Shown here: piece by piece, positions 43,539 to 52,457 of the stretch
How the letters are laid out: every line of letters begins with the position of its first letter
How positions within the stretch are numbered: position 1 is the stretch's first letter
Assembly (NCBI RefSeq): GCF_000829515.1
Contig: NZ_JXRR01000010.1
Coordinates: 62,001-126,000, forward strand
Length of the DNA: 64,000 nt
Origin: Jeotgalibacillus campisalis
Lineage (GTDB): Bacteria; Bacillota; Bacilli; Bacillales; Jeotgalibacillaceae
Direction of reading: 5' to 3'
The notes under the pieces: model-generated
What the model was told of the DNA's origin: nothing
Database searches by the model: none
The model's input: the letters and a program-made list of their open reading frames with translations, nothing else
Translations under genes and position numbers: made by a program

Positions 43539-44201
43539 ATGAATTCAAAACCATTTTTCAGTTCCTGGAGCGGGGGAAAAGATTCCGCTTTGGCCTTTTT
43601 TAAAGCATGCAAGGAAGGCTATAGACCGGAAAAGCTGTTCACCATGTTTGAAGAGAATGCAGAACGTTCAAGGTCGCATGGACTTCCACTTGATGTGCTG
43701 AAGGCTCAAGCAGATTCTATTGGTGTACCTCTGTTAATAAAAGGGGCATCCTGGGAAACGTATGAAAATCAATTTCTTGAAGCCGCAGCAGAAATGAAAG
43801 AAGAGGGGATTACATATGGCGTTTTTGGTGATATCGACCTCGAGGATCATTTAAAATGGGTTGAAAATACCTGCAGCAAAGCAGGGATCCATTCCTGTCA
43901 TCCTTTATGGAAAATGGACCGGAGAGCGGTATTAAAAGAGCTTTTGGAGGCAGGATTTGAATGTGTCATCATAGTGGTGAAAAATGATAAGCTTCCTGAT
44001 TCATTTCTTGGAAAAAAGATAACGAAAGAAGTGATTCTTGAGCTTGAGAGCTATGGGGTTGACGCCTGTGGAGAAGAAGGGGAGTTTCATACAGTAGCAG
44101 TGAATGGACCGATTTTTTCAAGCCCTATACATTTGCGTTTTAACGGTATTCATGTAGAAGCAGGATACTCTTTTTCAGATGTATCTTTGTTAAACCGTTG
44201 A
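43539..44201 (+). CDS. Dph6-like ATP pyrophosphatase (diphthine--ammonia ligase family)
   Basis: A 220-residue adenine nucleotide alpha-hydrolase-like enzyme. The PP-loop SSWSGGKDSALAFFKA is at the N-terminus, GVFGDIDLEDHLKWVE is mid-chain, and CGEEGEFHTVAVNGP, the most diagnostic motif, is near residue 185. Eukaryotic and archaeal members amidate diphthine, but bacteria have no diphthamide, so here it must act on another substrate; it is often annotated as a B12-related or unknown ATPase. GGAAGG lies upstream of the ATG. Probably co-transcribed with the HAD gene. Confidence 0.85.
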   Translation: MNSKPFFSSWSGGKDSALAFFKACKEGYRPEKLFTMFEENAERSRSHGLPLDVLKAQADSIGVPLLIKGASWETYENQFLEAAAEMKEEGITYGVFGDIDLEDHLKWVENTCSKAGIHSCHPLWKMDRRAVLKELLEAGFECVIIVVKNDKLPDSFLGKKITKEVILELESYGVDACGEEGEFHTVAVNGPIFSSPIHLRFNGIHVEAGYSFSDVSLLNR

Positions 44202-44284
44202 ATGACGCTCACATTTTAGGCTGCATTCAGTCGGGGTTTTCAGTTTTTTTTCAGTAAAGGAGAAACCCGGCAGAGCATGGAGTT

Positions 44285-44318
44285 TAAAGAAAACGACCTG
44301 ATTTTAGTCAGGTCGTTC
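44285..44318 (-). terminator. Terminator overlapping the end of the CwlK-like gene
   Basis: Stem aacgacctga / tcaggtcgtt. The stop codon is in the loop, and a T-rich tail follows on the minus strand. Confidence 0.75.
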
Positions 44319-44837
44319 TCCGCGCTGCAGTTCCCTGATAGAGAGTCCAAACCTCATTTCAAAATGCGGATAGTCTTTGAAGCCGTGCCAGTCGCCTCCC
44401 CAGGAAAACCCCAGTTCTTTAGCAATTTCGACTACTTCCATCCAATCAGAGCGTTCATTATTATTTCCGTCATACTCCATATCCCATACGACTGTATCTT
44501 CATTTGTCCTGATGGCAAAATCTATGGCCAGACCGAAATTATGGTAGGATTCGCCGCCTCTTGCATTGGTAACGATATTTCCCTCTTCGGATCTGCCTTG
44601 TTCATATATTTTATCCTGTTCTTCAGCGGAACGGAAGCCATCGGTGATCACGATTTCGATTCCCTGTTCTGCGGATTGTTCAATTAATTCGTTTTTCTTT
44701 TCTTCAACGACAGGGTGCAATTCTGTGGGCATTGGTACATTGGCTAACTCTTCGCGGCGTTGATGTTCTTCTGCCACCCACCAGATAATTGCGCCAAGCA
44801 CAGTCGCCAAGATTAATAGATTCAGCCCTTTTTTCAT
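44304..44837 (-). CDS. cwlK: CwlK/VanY-type M15 peptidoglycan peptidase
   Basis: A 178-residue membrane-anchored zinc peptidase that cuts peptidoglycan peptides (L-Ala-D-Glu for CwlK). An N-terminal hydrophobic segment is at about 5-20. Zinc ligands are in ESYHNFGLAIDFA (His-x6-Asp) and GGDWHGFKDYPHFEM (last His), with the catalytic acid in the second motif. TDGFRSAEEQDKIYEQG is also standard. The ATG at 44837 has AAGGAG 6 bases upstream; the upstream frame is less supported. It resembles B. subtilis CwlK (YcdD) in layout and length. Single gene. Confidence 0.85.
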   Translation of the reverse strand: MKKGLNLLILATVLGAIIWWVAEEHQRREELANVPMPTELHPVVEEKKNELIEQSAEQGIEIVITDGFRSAEEQDKIYEQGRSEEGNIVTNARGGESYHNFGLAIDFAIRTNEDTVVWDMEYDGNNNERSDWMEVVEIAKELGFSWGGDWHGFKDYPHFEMRFGLSIRELQRGERPD

Positions 44838-44899
44838 TCGCATCTCCTTAATCCATGGATCTACTATTATTGTAGCATGATGCATTCTTCTTCAATAGT

Positions 44900-45526
44900 G
44901 GGACCGGTTCATTTCCGTTCCAGGCGTACGCTTTCCGCGGGGCGGGAGGTGAGCCCCTTCAATGCTGCCGCATTTTCACGGTCTCACCCTTCCCGCTGCA
45001 TCCCGCTGGAGTCGACGCCTTCCACTGCAATGAACCTATCCTAGTGTAAAGACTTATAAAGAGGAAAAAGACATATCGCAAGGATAGCGACTATTTCAGC
45101 TTTTAAAGGGGACCGGTTCATTTCCGTTCCAGGCGTACGCTTTCCGCGGGGCGGGAGGTGAGCCCCTTCAATGCTGCCGCATTTTCACGGTCTCACCCTT
45201 CCCGCTGCATCCCGCTGGAGTCGACGCCTTCCACTGCAATGAACCTATCCTAGTGTAAAGACTTATAAAGAGGAAAAAGACATATCGCAAGGATAGCGAC
45301 TATTTCAGCTTTTAAAGGGGACCGGTTCATTTCCGTTTCAGGCGTACGCTTTCCACGGGGCGGGAGGTGAGCCCCTTCAATGCTGCCGCATTATCATGGT
45401 CTCACCCTTCCCGCTGCATCCCGCTGGAGTCGACGCCTTTCACTCCAATGAACCTATCCTAGTGTACAGTCTTATAAAAAGGAAAAAGACATATTGCAAG
45501 GATAGCCGCTATTCCAGCTTTTAAAT
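44900..45526. repeat. Three tandem 209-bp repeats (family B)
   Basis: Units start at 44900, 45109 and 45318. Units 1 and 2 are identical by eye; unit 3 has about 14 substitutions, mostly in its second half. A fourth partial unit begins at 45527 (gggcccggttcctttcgg) in exact register and fades after about 45 bases. Each unit has a GC-rich first 150 bases (ttccaggcgtacgctttccg, gctggagtcgacgcc) and an AT-rich tail. The first part reads like the reverse complement of family A, so the two are probably related. Confidence 0.9.
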
Positions 45527-45584
45527 GGGCCCGGTTCCTTTCGGTCCAGAGGCTTGCGTTTTCCTCTGTTAATGAATGAATCTA

Positions 45585-45632
45585 TAAAAAGACTGTCTTC
45601 GCGAGAATATATTCGTGAAGACAGTCTTATAT
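45585..45632 (-). terminator. Terminator of the membrane-protein gene
   Basis: Stem aagactgtcttc / gaagacagtctt with an A/T-rich loop; it serves the gene ending at 45662. Confidence 0.75.
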
Positions 45633-45661
45633 AATTACTGAGATTTATTCCAGCTGCTGTT

Positions 45662-46141
45662 TTAATTTAATAATTGAACCCGTTCTCCATATTTTAAGAT
45701 CCGGACAACTGCAAGCCCGTCGCTGTATTTTTTTTCACCGAAGCTTACAGGGAGCAGTGAAAAGGCAGCAAAATAAACGGAAAAGTAAGCATATTGATAA
45801 AAGAAAACATCTGCCCCGATTACATTTGATATGATTAGAAAATTGATCAGCAGGATGGAACCAATATTAAAAATGACTCCGCCTAAATGGACCATTGTAT
45901 GAGTAAATCGATTATTCCACTTTAAAGGTGTATATTCGCAAAAGGAATCCAAAAAGTAGATGGAATGGACATCTACAGGGCCTATGCTAAAAAGCTTTCG
46001 TCCTCTTCCTAATGAAAAGCTTGCGCTGCCTCCGAAAATAATTGCAAAAAAAGAATGACCCAGTTGGTGGACCAGTGATACTGCTGGGAAAACGATTAAA
46101 AACGACCATAGAAACGTCCACATATCAGCTAATTGAAACAT
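45662..46141 (-). CDS. Membrane protein with a degenerate metalloprotease-like HQLGH motif
   Basis: A 159-residue integral membrane protein with about four hydrophobic segments. The first segment ends in VSLVHQLGHSFFAIIFGG (25-29 is HQLGH), placed as in M50/site-2 intramembrane proteases but with the catalytic Glu changed to Gln. A second histidine-containing segment, HTMVHLGGVIFNIG, follows. No typical NPDG motif is seen, although LLPVSFGEKKYSDGLAVV near the end has the matching position (Asp-Gly). I infer a non-catalytic M50-like protein; family not recognised. I chose the ATG at 46141, preceded by a weak GGTGAT. Confidence 0.55.
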   Translation of the reverse strand: MFQLADMWTFLWSFLIVFPAVSLVHQLGHSFFAIIFGGSASFSLGRGRKLFSIGPVDVHSIYFLDSFCEYTPLKWNNRFTHTMVHLGGVIFNIGSILLINFLIISNVIGADVFFYQYAYFSVYFAAFSLLPVSFGEKKYSDGLAVVRILKYGERVQLLN

Positions 46142-46370
46142 GCCATCACCATCTTTACTTAGATTTATTTTTTTCTTAACATTTATCGATTCAAGTGTAT
46201 ATACAAATTTTGAATGTCCCCACACAAGTGTATTCCCACTCGCAGGAAGTAAAAACATATATTGAAAAATTTATCAATGGATTATTTGAGAGATTCATCC
46301 TGCAGCTGGACAACCCTATTTTTTTAAAGTACGATTGAAAAAATTATTGCATGAGAGGAATCCTGTTGTT

Positions 46371-47297
46371 ATGGATATACAAGTTGTTATCACTACTATT
46401 TGTGTAATGGGGATCATGATTGCGATTGGTTCTCTATTTGCACTGAAAGTAAACGTGACAAAGGAAGTAAAATACGTATTAATTTTGCTTATATTAAATG
46501 TAGCTGTTCCGGCAGTCATTTTAAATGGCATCTTCAGCGTGGAAATGACGGGGGAAACGCTGTCTCTGGCAGCAATGGTTTTTGGTATTTCACTCGTTTA
46601 TCATATGGGGGCGCTGGGGCTTGTTTTTATATTTGCCAAGTTGTTCAGATTTAAGTCGATCTTTGCTTTAAAGATGACCATTCTCGGGGCTTTAGGAAAT
46701 ACCGGCTTCATAGGTATTCCGCTCGCTGCTACTATATTTGGGGCCCCTGGCGGATTCTTGGCTGCTATTTTTGATGCCGGCCTCAGTGTGACGGTATATA
46801 CCGTAGTCATTTATTTGCTGCAGGCAGAAGGCCGGTTTCATATCCGTCAATTAAAAGCGGTTATTAATATTCCGGTTTTAGCTATAATTTTTGGGATTTT
46901 AGCTGCAGTTACAGGGTTTGAACCGCCTCAAATGATAATTCAATTAACGAATATGCTTGCCGGTCTGGCTGCTCCTATGGCCATGCTGTATGTAGGAATG
47001 CTGCTGCCTCCTTTACTTAAAAAGAAAGAAAAAGTGTTTTTTCCTGAGCTTTGGTTTCCTTTAAGCTTCCGGCTGTTGATCCTTCCGCTTGTTGTGATGG
47101 TGATCTTTTCCCTGATTTCATTTGATGGTTGGATTGCAAACTTAATTGTTCTGCAAGCAGCAATGCCTACTGCAATGGTAGTAGCAGTACTGTTTTCGAG
47201 ATATACCTCAGAAGAAGATACAGCCGTTGTAGCTATTTTTGGTTCTACTCTGCTGAGTCTGGCTACCATTCCTCTTATATCCTTTTTAATGTTGTAG
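46371..47297 (+). CDS. AEC-family transporter (auxin efflux carrier type)
   Basis: A 308-residue membrane protein of ten segments in two repeats. GALGNTGFIGIPLAATIFG, PMAMLYVGMLLPPLL and LQAAMPTAMVVAVLFSRY are family landmarks. Members move organic acids such as malate or other small anions. Substrate unknown. I chose the ATG at 46371 because AGAGGA lies 11 bases upstream and the product then starts with the first membrane segment; a TTG at 46335 would add 12 charged residues. Divergent from the HQLGH membrane protein gene. Confidence 0.83.
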   Translation: MDIQVVITTICVMGIMIAIGSLFALKVNVTKEVKYVLILLILNVAVPAVILNGIFSVEMTGETLSLAAMVFGISLVYHMGALGLVFIFAKLFRFKSIFALKMTILGALGNTGFIGIPLAATIFGAPGGFLAAIFDAGLSVTVYTVVIYLLQAEGRFHIRQLKAVINIPVLAIIFGILAAVTGFEPPQMIIQLTNMLAGLAAPMAMLYVGMLLPPLLKKKEKVFFPELWFPLSFRLLILPLVVMVIFSLISFDGWIANLIVLQAAMPTAMVVAVLFSRYTSEEDTAVVAIFGSTLLSLATIPLISFLML

Positions 47298-47368
47298 CCT
47301 TATAGGGTTTTAATTTACCCACAAGTGGTAAAGTGAAATAGACAAATAACGGGAAGGTGTGGAATAAA

Positions 47369-48409
47369 ATGAATAATACATTTTTTAGAGGTTATTTTGG
47401 TACATATACAAAAGGAGAGAGTAAGGGGATTTATTCTTTTGGGCTTGATACGGAAAAAGGAGAGCTTACTTCTCTTGAAGTGGCAGCTGAACTTGATAGT
47501 CCAACCTATGTTTCAATCAGTGAAGACCAAAAATACCTGTATGCTGTAGCTCCCGGAGGTCTGGCTTCTTACGAGATTGATGCGGCAAGCGGCGGCCTGA
47601 CGCTCATTAATAAAGTAGATCCAAGAGAAGGGACCCCGTGCTACGTGGAAACCGATCCTTCCAATCAGTTTGCAGCTGCTGCAAACTATCATGATGGAAC
47701 AGCTGTCCTTTATAAGGTGAACCCGCAAACCGGCGAGCTTTCAGAACAACTATCTGTGGCAGAACAGCAGGGCGGAGGACCGCATGAAAGACAGGACGCG
47801 CCACATATGCATTACAGCGGTTTCACAAAAGACGGAAAGTATTTAATTGGTGTTGATCTGGGAACTGATGAAGTCGTAACTTATGAGTACTCAAGCGGAG
47901 ATTTAAAAGATGTTCAGCGCTTTGCTGCGTCTCCAGGTGCCGGTCCAAGGCATCTTGCTTTTCATCCTGCCGGCAAAATAGCTTATGTAATGACTGAGTT
48001 AAGCAATGAAGTGTTAGTGCTTGATTACGATCAGGACAACGGATCTTTTGAGTTGATTCAGACGATTAAAGCTATTCCTGCCGACTTTACAGAAAATAGC
48101 CAGGGCAGCGCCATTCATGTTTCTTCAGATGGCAAGTTCGTCTATGCAGGAAACAGAGGACATGATTCCATTGCCGTATTTGCCATTGATCCTGAAACCT
48201 ATCAAATTAAATTGGTGGAATACGCTGAAACCGGTGGAAATTGGCCGAGAGATTTTGTGATGGACCCTACGGAGAAATTCATCGTGACCACAAATGAAGA
48301 GAGCAGTAATGCAGTCTTGTATAAAAGAGATGCAGAAAGCGGAAAACTGTCTCCTGCAGGCTCCACACTGAATGTATCTACACCTGTTTGTGTGAAGTTT
48401 TTAAAGTAG
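47369..48409 (+). CDS. pgl: 6-phosphogluconolactonase, seven-bladed propeller type
   Basis: A 346-residue cytosolic lactonase that hydrolyses 6-phosphogluconolactone in the oxidative pentose phosphate route. Match to B. subtilis Pgl (YkgB) is strong: FGTYTKGESKGIYSF, GGGPHERQDAPHMHYSGF, SPGAGPRHLAFHPAGKIAYV, NSQGSAIHVSSDGKFVYAGN and GNWPRDFVMDPTE. Repeated beta-propeller blades are visible. The ATG at 47369 has GGAAGGTG about 9 bases upstream; a GTG at 47357 overlaps the ribosome site. The repeat that follows probably ends the transcript. Confidence 0.9.
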   Translation: MNNTFFRGYFGTYTKGESKGIYSFGLDTEKGELTSLEVAAELDSPTYVSISEDQKYLYAVAPGGLASYEIDAASGGLTLINKVDPREGTPCYVETDPSNQFAAAANYHDGTAVLYKVNPQTGELSEQLSVAEQQGGGPHERQDAPHMHYSGFTKDGKYLIGVDLGTDEVVTYEYSSGDLKDVQRFAASPGAGPRHLAFHPAGKIAYVMTELSNEVLVLDYDQDNGSFELIQTIKAIPADFTENSQGSAIHVSSDGKFVYAGNRGHDSIAVFAIDPETYQIKLVEYAETGGNWPRDFVMDPTEKFIVTTNEESSNAVLYKRDAESGKLSPAGSTLNVSTPVCVKFLK

Positions 48410-48447
48410 GATAGCAACCGAACCTATTTTCTAAAAGAATAGAGAAA

Positions 48448-48680
48448 AGAGGTCGGGACAAAACTCCAAAAAGTTTTAAAAAAACGAGGTAGCATTTATA
48501 AATAATAAGAGGTGAACGGAGCGGAAGGTGGCGACTCCTGCAGGATATGACGGTTGCTTGAGACATTGCAGGGCAAGGCTCTGGAAAGGCTCAGCGCCGT
48601 GCCTGCGGAAAGCGTCCGCCTGAAGCGCAGTGAACCGATCAAAGAGGCTGAGACACTTTTGTCCCAGCCTCTTTTCTTTT
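48448..48680 (+). repeat. Dispersed repeat family A, copy 3 (with terminator)
   Basis: Starts about 40 bases after pgl. It is very close to copy 1 through the first 130 bases and shifts in the middle (gacattgcagggcaaggctc). The terminal hairpin, gaggctgagaca (48644-48655) / tgtcccagcctc (48660-48671), is followed by ttttctttt, a proper intrinsic terminator that would stop pgl transcription. Confidence 0.85.
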
Positions 48681-48691
48681 ATTTATTCAAT

Positions 48692-49894
48692 CTAAATTTG
48701 ATCGCCTTCAATTTGAAGTAATTTTCTTGATTCTTTGCGCTGCCATCCGACTGATACAAAGATTGTTACAAATAGCACCACTAATCCAAGGATAAATGGA
48801 TAAACGATATTTACATCATAAAGGATTCCTGCAAGCGTAGGTCCAAGGACATTCCCGATGCTCATATAAGCATTGTTCATTCCCATTGCAAAACCCTGTT
48901 CATTCCCGGCAAGCTTGGAAACGAGTGTGGTCAGAACAGGACGCAGGATGGATGTGGCAAGAAAAATAAGCAGGGTGACACCAAAGAACAGCACATAGCT
49001 TGATGCAAACAGAGACAGGAAAAATCCTGCTGCGGCAACACCAAGGAACAAGGTAAGTACACTGCCTTCTCCCATTTTTCTAACGATTCTTTCTACTACA
49101 AATAACTGAACCACTACACTGATGATGCCTGTCGCTGTAATCATAAGTGCAATCTCAGATGGTGTTGCACCAAATTGATTGTCTACATAAAGGCCAATGA
49201 TCGATTCATAAGCCATAAGCCCAAAACTCATAATTAACGTGATGACGAGGGGGATAAAATACGGCTTATGAACAGAAACGCCGAGTTTCTTCAACAAAGG
49301 ATCCGGCTTTGTTTCCACCTCTGTAACAGGGGCAGTTTCCTGGCTTTCCTTCAGCATAAAGACAGAAAAAATGACGGCTACTAAGGAAACGAGTGCTGAA
49401 ATCAACAACGGTACTTTTAAGCCGAACTCAGCTAAAAATCCTCCAATTCCAGGTCCGATAACAATTCCAAGTGACATAGCAGCTGAAATGTAGCTGTTTC
49501 CTTTCGCTCGTTGTTCGAGGGTGGTAATATCTGCCACATAAGCAAAAATTGCAGGGATCAAAAGTGCAGCCCCTACTCCGCCAATGACGCGTGATGCGTA
49601 CAGAACCCAGATGGAGTCTGACCAATAAAAAACAAACATAGAAAGGGTCAGTCCGCTTAGACCAGAAATGATCATTATTCTTCTTCCGTACTGATCCGCC
49701 CACTTCCCTGTAATGGGAGACATAATAAGCTGGGCGCCGGCAAAGATCGCAATCATTAATCCAGCTGCAGTTCCTGCCTCTCCGATCGAATTTAAATATG
49801 CAGGGAGAATTGGAATTATAATCCCAAAACTTCCGATTGCAATGAACATATTAATCATTAAGATGATCATTTTTTTACGCTGTTGAGTTGACAC
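48692..49894 (-). CDS. MFS multidrug efflux transporter (NorA/Bmr/YitG-like)
   Basis: A protein of about 400 residues with 12 membrane segments. Segment 1 has IIIPILPAYL, loop 2-3 has GKWADQYGRRIM, segment 4 has ASRVIGGVGAALLIPAIFAYVAD and segment 5 (motif C) has SLGIVIGPGIGGFLAEFG, which marks drug:H+ antiporters. Substrate range unknown. The GTG at 49894 has GAAGG 7 bases upstream; an ATG at 49912 has no site, and the ATG at 49900 overlaps the site. Convergent with pgl, with repeat copy 3 between them. Confidence 0.83.
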   Translation of the reverse strand: MSTQQRKKMIILMINMFIAIGSFGIIIPILPAYLNSIGEAGTAAGLMIAIFAGAQLIMSPITGKWADQYGRRIMIISGLSGLTLSMFVFYWSDSIWVLYASRVIGGVGAALLIPAIFAYVADITTLEQRAKGNSYISAAMSLGIVIGPGIGGFLAEFGLKVPLLISALVSLVAVIFSVFMLKESQETAPVTEVETKPDPLLKKLGVSVHKPYFIPLVITLIMSFGLMAYESIIGLYVDNQFGATPSEIALMITATGIISVVVQLFVVERIVRKMGEGSVLTLFLGVAAAGFFLSLFASSYVLFFGVTLLIFLATSILRPVLTTLVSKLAGNEQGFAMGMNNAYMSIGNVLGPTLAGILYDVNIVYPFILGLVVLFVTIFVSVGWQRKESRKLLQIEGDQI

Positions 49895-50319
49895 GTTCAT
49901 ACCTTCTTTCATGGTTTAGCTTTAACTAAATAATCATACAACAATTTTAATCTGGCAGACAGAAAAATGACCTGAGAAAAAATAGAAAGTTTTCTGTTGG
50001 ATAATATTTTAGTAAGACGAAATATGGTATCCTATAGTTAAACAGATTAGCGATGTTTTATCTACAAGATTCATATATAGATTGAGTGAAAATAATGTTC
50101 AAAAAAAGTCCATATTTATAAAAGTAGATATACCAGGCTTTCATATAGTATTACACTTATTCGTTAAGAATTTTGATTGACAAAAGGACAGTTAGATACT
50201 TTATACTGATTAAGTCCTTTGTATTTTTCATTTTACTGGTAATAAAATGAATAGTTAAAACGCTTTATTTAAACACAGTACATACTGTAGGTACCAGTGC
50301 AAGAAAGGGGAAAGATGAA
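49895..50319. other. Intergenic region between divergent genes, about 420 bp
   Basis: AT-rich. It holds a loose promoter candidate (TTGACA 50177-50182, 19 bases, TATACT 50202-50207) and a 7-bp hairpin, aaaggac / gtccttt (50183-50220), followed by a T-rich stretch before the 50320 gene. No coding frame is convincing. Confidence 0.4.
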
Positions 50320-50700
50320 GTGAGAATAACGATAGATTTAGCTGTAGTTCATGTAAAACCACGGGTCAAATCGCATCTGTCAAATGTAATTCATTTTACA
50401 GATTCAAAAGAAAACCGGTTTATTTGGACCACTGCTGTAGAAAAGAATCTTGAAGCCGGCCAAAAAATAGAGGCGCAAATCAGTGTAAATGAAGAATTAT
50501 TTGATGAAGATGGTAAATACGTGCGAATCAGCCACGTTTCGATCTTAAATCGCATAGATACACTTCGGGAGTCAACGTATACTGAAAAACCGTTCAGCAT
50601 TATGGATCGTCCTGGGGAAAAGAAAGTAAAACGTATGGTTCCGGACGACGAATTGCTAAGTGATATTGAAAAAACATTATCTTTGCTAAAGAAAAAATAA
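50320..50700 (+). CDS. Hypothetical protein with OB-fold-like pattern
   Basis: A 126-residue soluble protein I do not recognise. Residues about 10-75 have the alternating strand pattern of an OB fold (VIHFTDSKENRFIWTTAVEK, LEAGQKIEAQISVNEELF, GKYVRISHVSIL), similar by eye to small nucleic-acid-binding proteins of phages and plasmids. The last 45 residues are charged and helical (DDELLSDIEKTLSLLKKK). GTG start with GGGGAAAG about 9 bases upstream. Single gene between two terminator-bounded neighbours. Nucleic-acid binding is a guess from the pattern. Confidence 0.6.
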   Translation: MRITIDLAVVHVKPRVKSHLSNVIHFTDSKENRFIWTTAVEKNLEAGQKIEAQISVNEELFDEDGKYVRISHVSILNRIDTLRESTYTEKPFSIMDRPGEKKVKRMVPDDELLSDIEKTLSLLKKK

Positions 50701-50743
50701 TTCGTTTTCACTTTACAATTAGAACAGAGCTGGAGCTCAATCA

Positions 50744-50792
50744 ACAGAAGAATGCCTTCACAAAATTAATTTCGTGAAGGCATTCTTCTTTG
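50744..50792. terminator. Bidirectional terminator
   Basis: Stem agaagaatgccttcac / gtgaaggcattcttct between convergent genes. The arm sequence is nearly the same as in the terminators at 36782 and 53435. Confidence 0.85.
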
Positions 50793-50807
50793 TGTTTTTC
50801 CTTATGC

Positions 50808-52196
50808 TCACGAATTTGTCTCAACAACCCGAGTTTTATCGCAATATACTGAGCGATCGAGTTCTCCTGTTATTTTGCTGGTCAGCACACCGGCAGTAAT
50901 ACTTCCGCTTACATTAACAGCCGTTCTGCCCATATCAATTAACGGTTCGATTGAAATCAGAATTCCCGCTAAACCTATTGGGAGGTTCAGAGCGGATAAC
51001 ACGAGTATCGCAGCAAAAGTAGCTCCTCCGCCAACGCCTGCGACACCAAATGAACTGATAGCTGTAATCGCAACGACAGTTAGGATGAAAGAGGGAGTCA
51101 ATGGATTAATTCCCACAGTAGGAGCGATCATAATAGCGAGCATAGCAGGATATACACCAGCACACCCATTTTGTCCGATCGACAATCCGAAAGACCCTGC
51201 AAAATTCGCGGTCCCATCCTGAACACCAAGCTGCTGCTGCGTTCGTATGTTCATAGGCAGTGCGCCAGCGCTCGTTCTTGTAGTAAATGCAAACACGAGT
51301 ACCGGAATTGCTTTTTTTACATAAATCATTGGATTTAATCCGAAAAATGCAAACAAGAGGAGATGAACAAGAAATACAGCTCCTAATGCTGCGTAGGAGG
51401 CAACAACAAAATTGCCGAGTGTCACAATGGCATCCAGATTGGTCAATGCCACAGTTTTCGCCATCACAGCAAACACACCATAAGGAGTCAATTGTAAGAT
51501 AAGACTAACAACTTTCATGATAATTGCATAGAGCGCTTCAATAAGTGAGGCGAATAATGAAGCTTGCCCGGGATGCTTTTCTCTTATACCAAGATAAGCG
51601 ATCCCCAGAAAAACTGTAAAAATCACAACAGCAATGACCGATGTAGGTCTTGCCCCTGTCATGTCTAAAAACGGATTAGCGGGTACAAGTGATAACAGGT
51701 GCTGGGGAAAGGAGACATTCTCCACGGTCCCATAGGTATCTTCCAACGAGGCAGCGCGTTCAGTTTCTGCTTCCCCCTGATCAATTTGAATTGCTTCTAA
51801 GCCAAAACCTGCAGCAGAAGCGATGCCGATAATTGCTGCTATGGCAGTTGTTCCAACCAATAAGCCAATTACTAAAACACTAATTTTTCCTATGTTTTTA
51901 GTTAATGTCAGCTTAGTAAACGCAGATAAAATGGAGATAAAAATGAGCGGCACCGCAATCATTTGCAGCAGCCTGATGTAAGAGCCGCCTATTAATTGAA
52001 ACCAATCAGTCGATGTCTTTAAAATGGCTGAATCTGCAGAGTAAATAAACTGAAGGATAAAGCCTAGAATAACGCCGAGTGTAAGAGCGAGAAGCACCCG
52101 TATGGAAAAAGAAACTCCTTTTCTTTTAAGAACGTACAAAAAAGCAAGAAGAGCAAAAAAGACCAGCATATTCAACAGGATCAACGTGAGCGTCAT
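50808..52196 (-). CDS. tcyP: L-cystine symporter TcyP (DAACS family)
   Basis: A 462-residue Na+/H+-coupled dicarboxylate/amino-acid symporter, the same length class as TcyP (YhcL) of B. subtilis, which imports L-cystine. Landmarks are GGSYIRLLQMIAVPLIFISI, SLVPANPFLDMTG, FAFTTRTSAGALPMNI (serine-rich hairpin 1 region), GLSIGQNGCAGVYPAMLAI and SFGVAGVGGGATFAAI. The ATG at 52196 gives the normal length and has GGGGGC about 11 bases upstream; a longer frame would add 11 residues. Single gene. A cystine role is inferred from family resemblance. Confidence 0.85.
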   Translation of the reverse strand: MTLTLILLNMLVFFALLAFLYVLKRKGVSFSIRVLLALTLGVILGFILQFIYSADSAILKTSTDWFQLIGGSYIRLLQMIAVPLIFISILSAFTKLTLTKNIGKISVLVIGLLVGTTAIAAIIGIASAAGFGLEAIQIDQGEAETERAASLEDTYGTVENVSFPQHLLSLVPANPFLDMTGARPTSVIAVVIFTVFLGIAYLGIREKHPGQASLFASLIEALYAIIMKVVSLILQLTPYGVFAVMAKTVALTNLDAIVTLGNFVVASYAALGAVFLVHLLLFAFFGLNPMIYVKKAIPVLVFAFTTRTSAGALPMNIRTQQQLGVQDGTANFAGSFGLSIGQNGCAGVYPAMLAIMIAPTVGINPLTPSFILTVVAITAISSFGVAGVGGGATFAAILVLSALNLPIGLAGILISIEPLIDMGRTAVNVSGSITAGVLTSKITGELDRSVYCDKTRVVETNS

Positions 52197-52457
52197 TTTT
52201 TCACAGCCCCCATTCACTATTGTTGTCACCAGTTAAAAGAGTGAGCAAGTTTAAAAAGTTGACCAATCGCAGTGGAAGAGAAGTAAACCCCTTGTAAAAG
52301 ATGAAATACGTACTTTATCTATATTTTTTTATTTTCTGATTAGACCCCAGTCTGAAAGTTTTGGGTTCAAGAATGATGGGTTTATTGGTAAGATAGAGAC
52401 AATAGATCGTCACTTATTAGGCGATTATTAAATTCATTTACCTAAGGAGCAGAGTCC

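Noticed and set aside
44900-45572. CRISPR array
   Set aside because: The repeats are 209 bp, contiguous and without unique spacers, and no cas genes are near.
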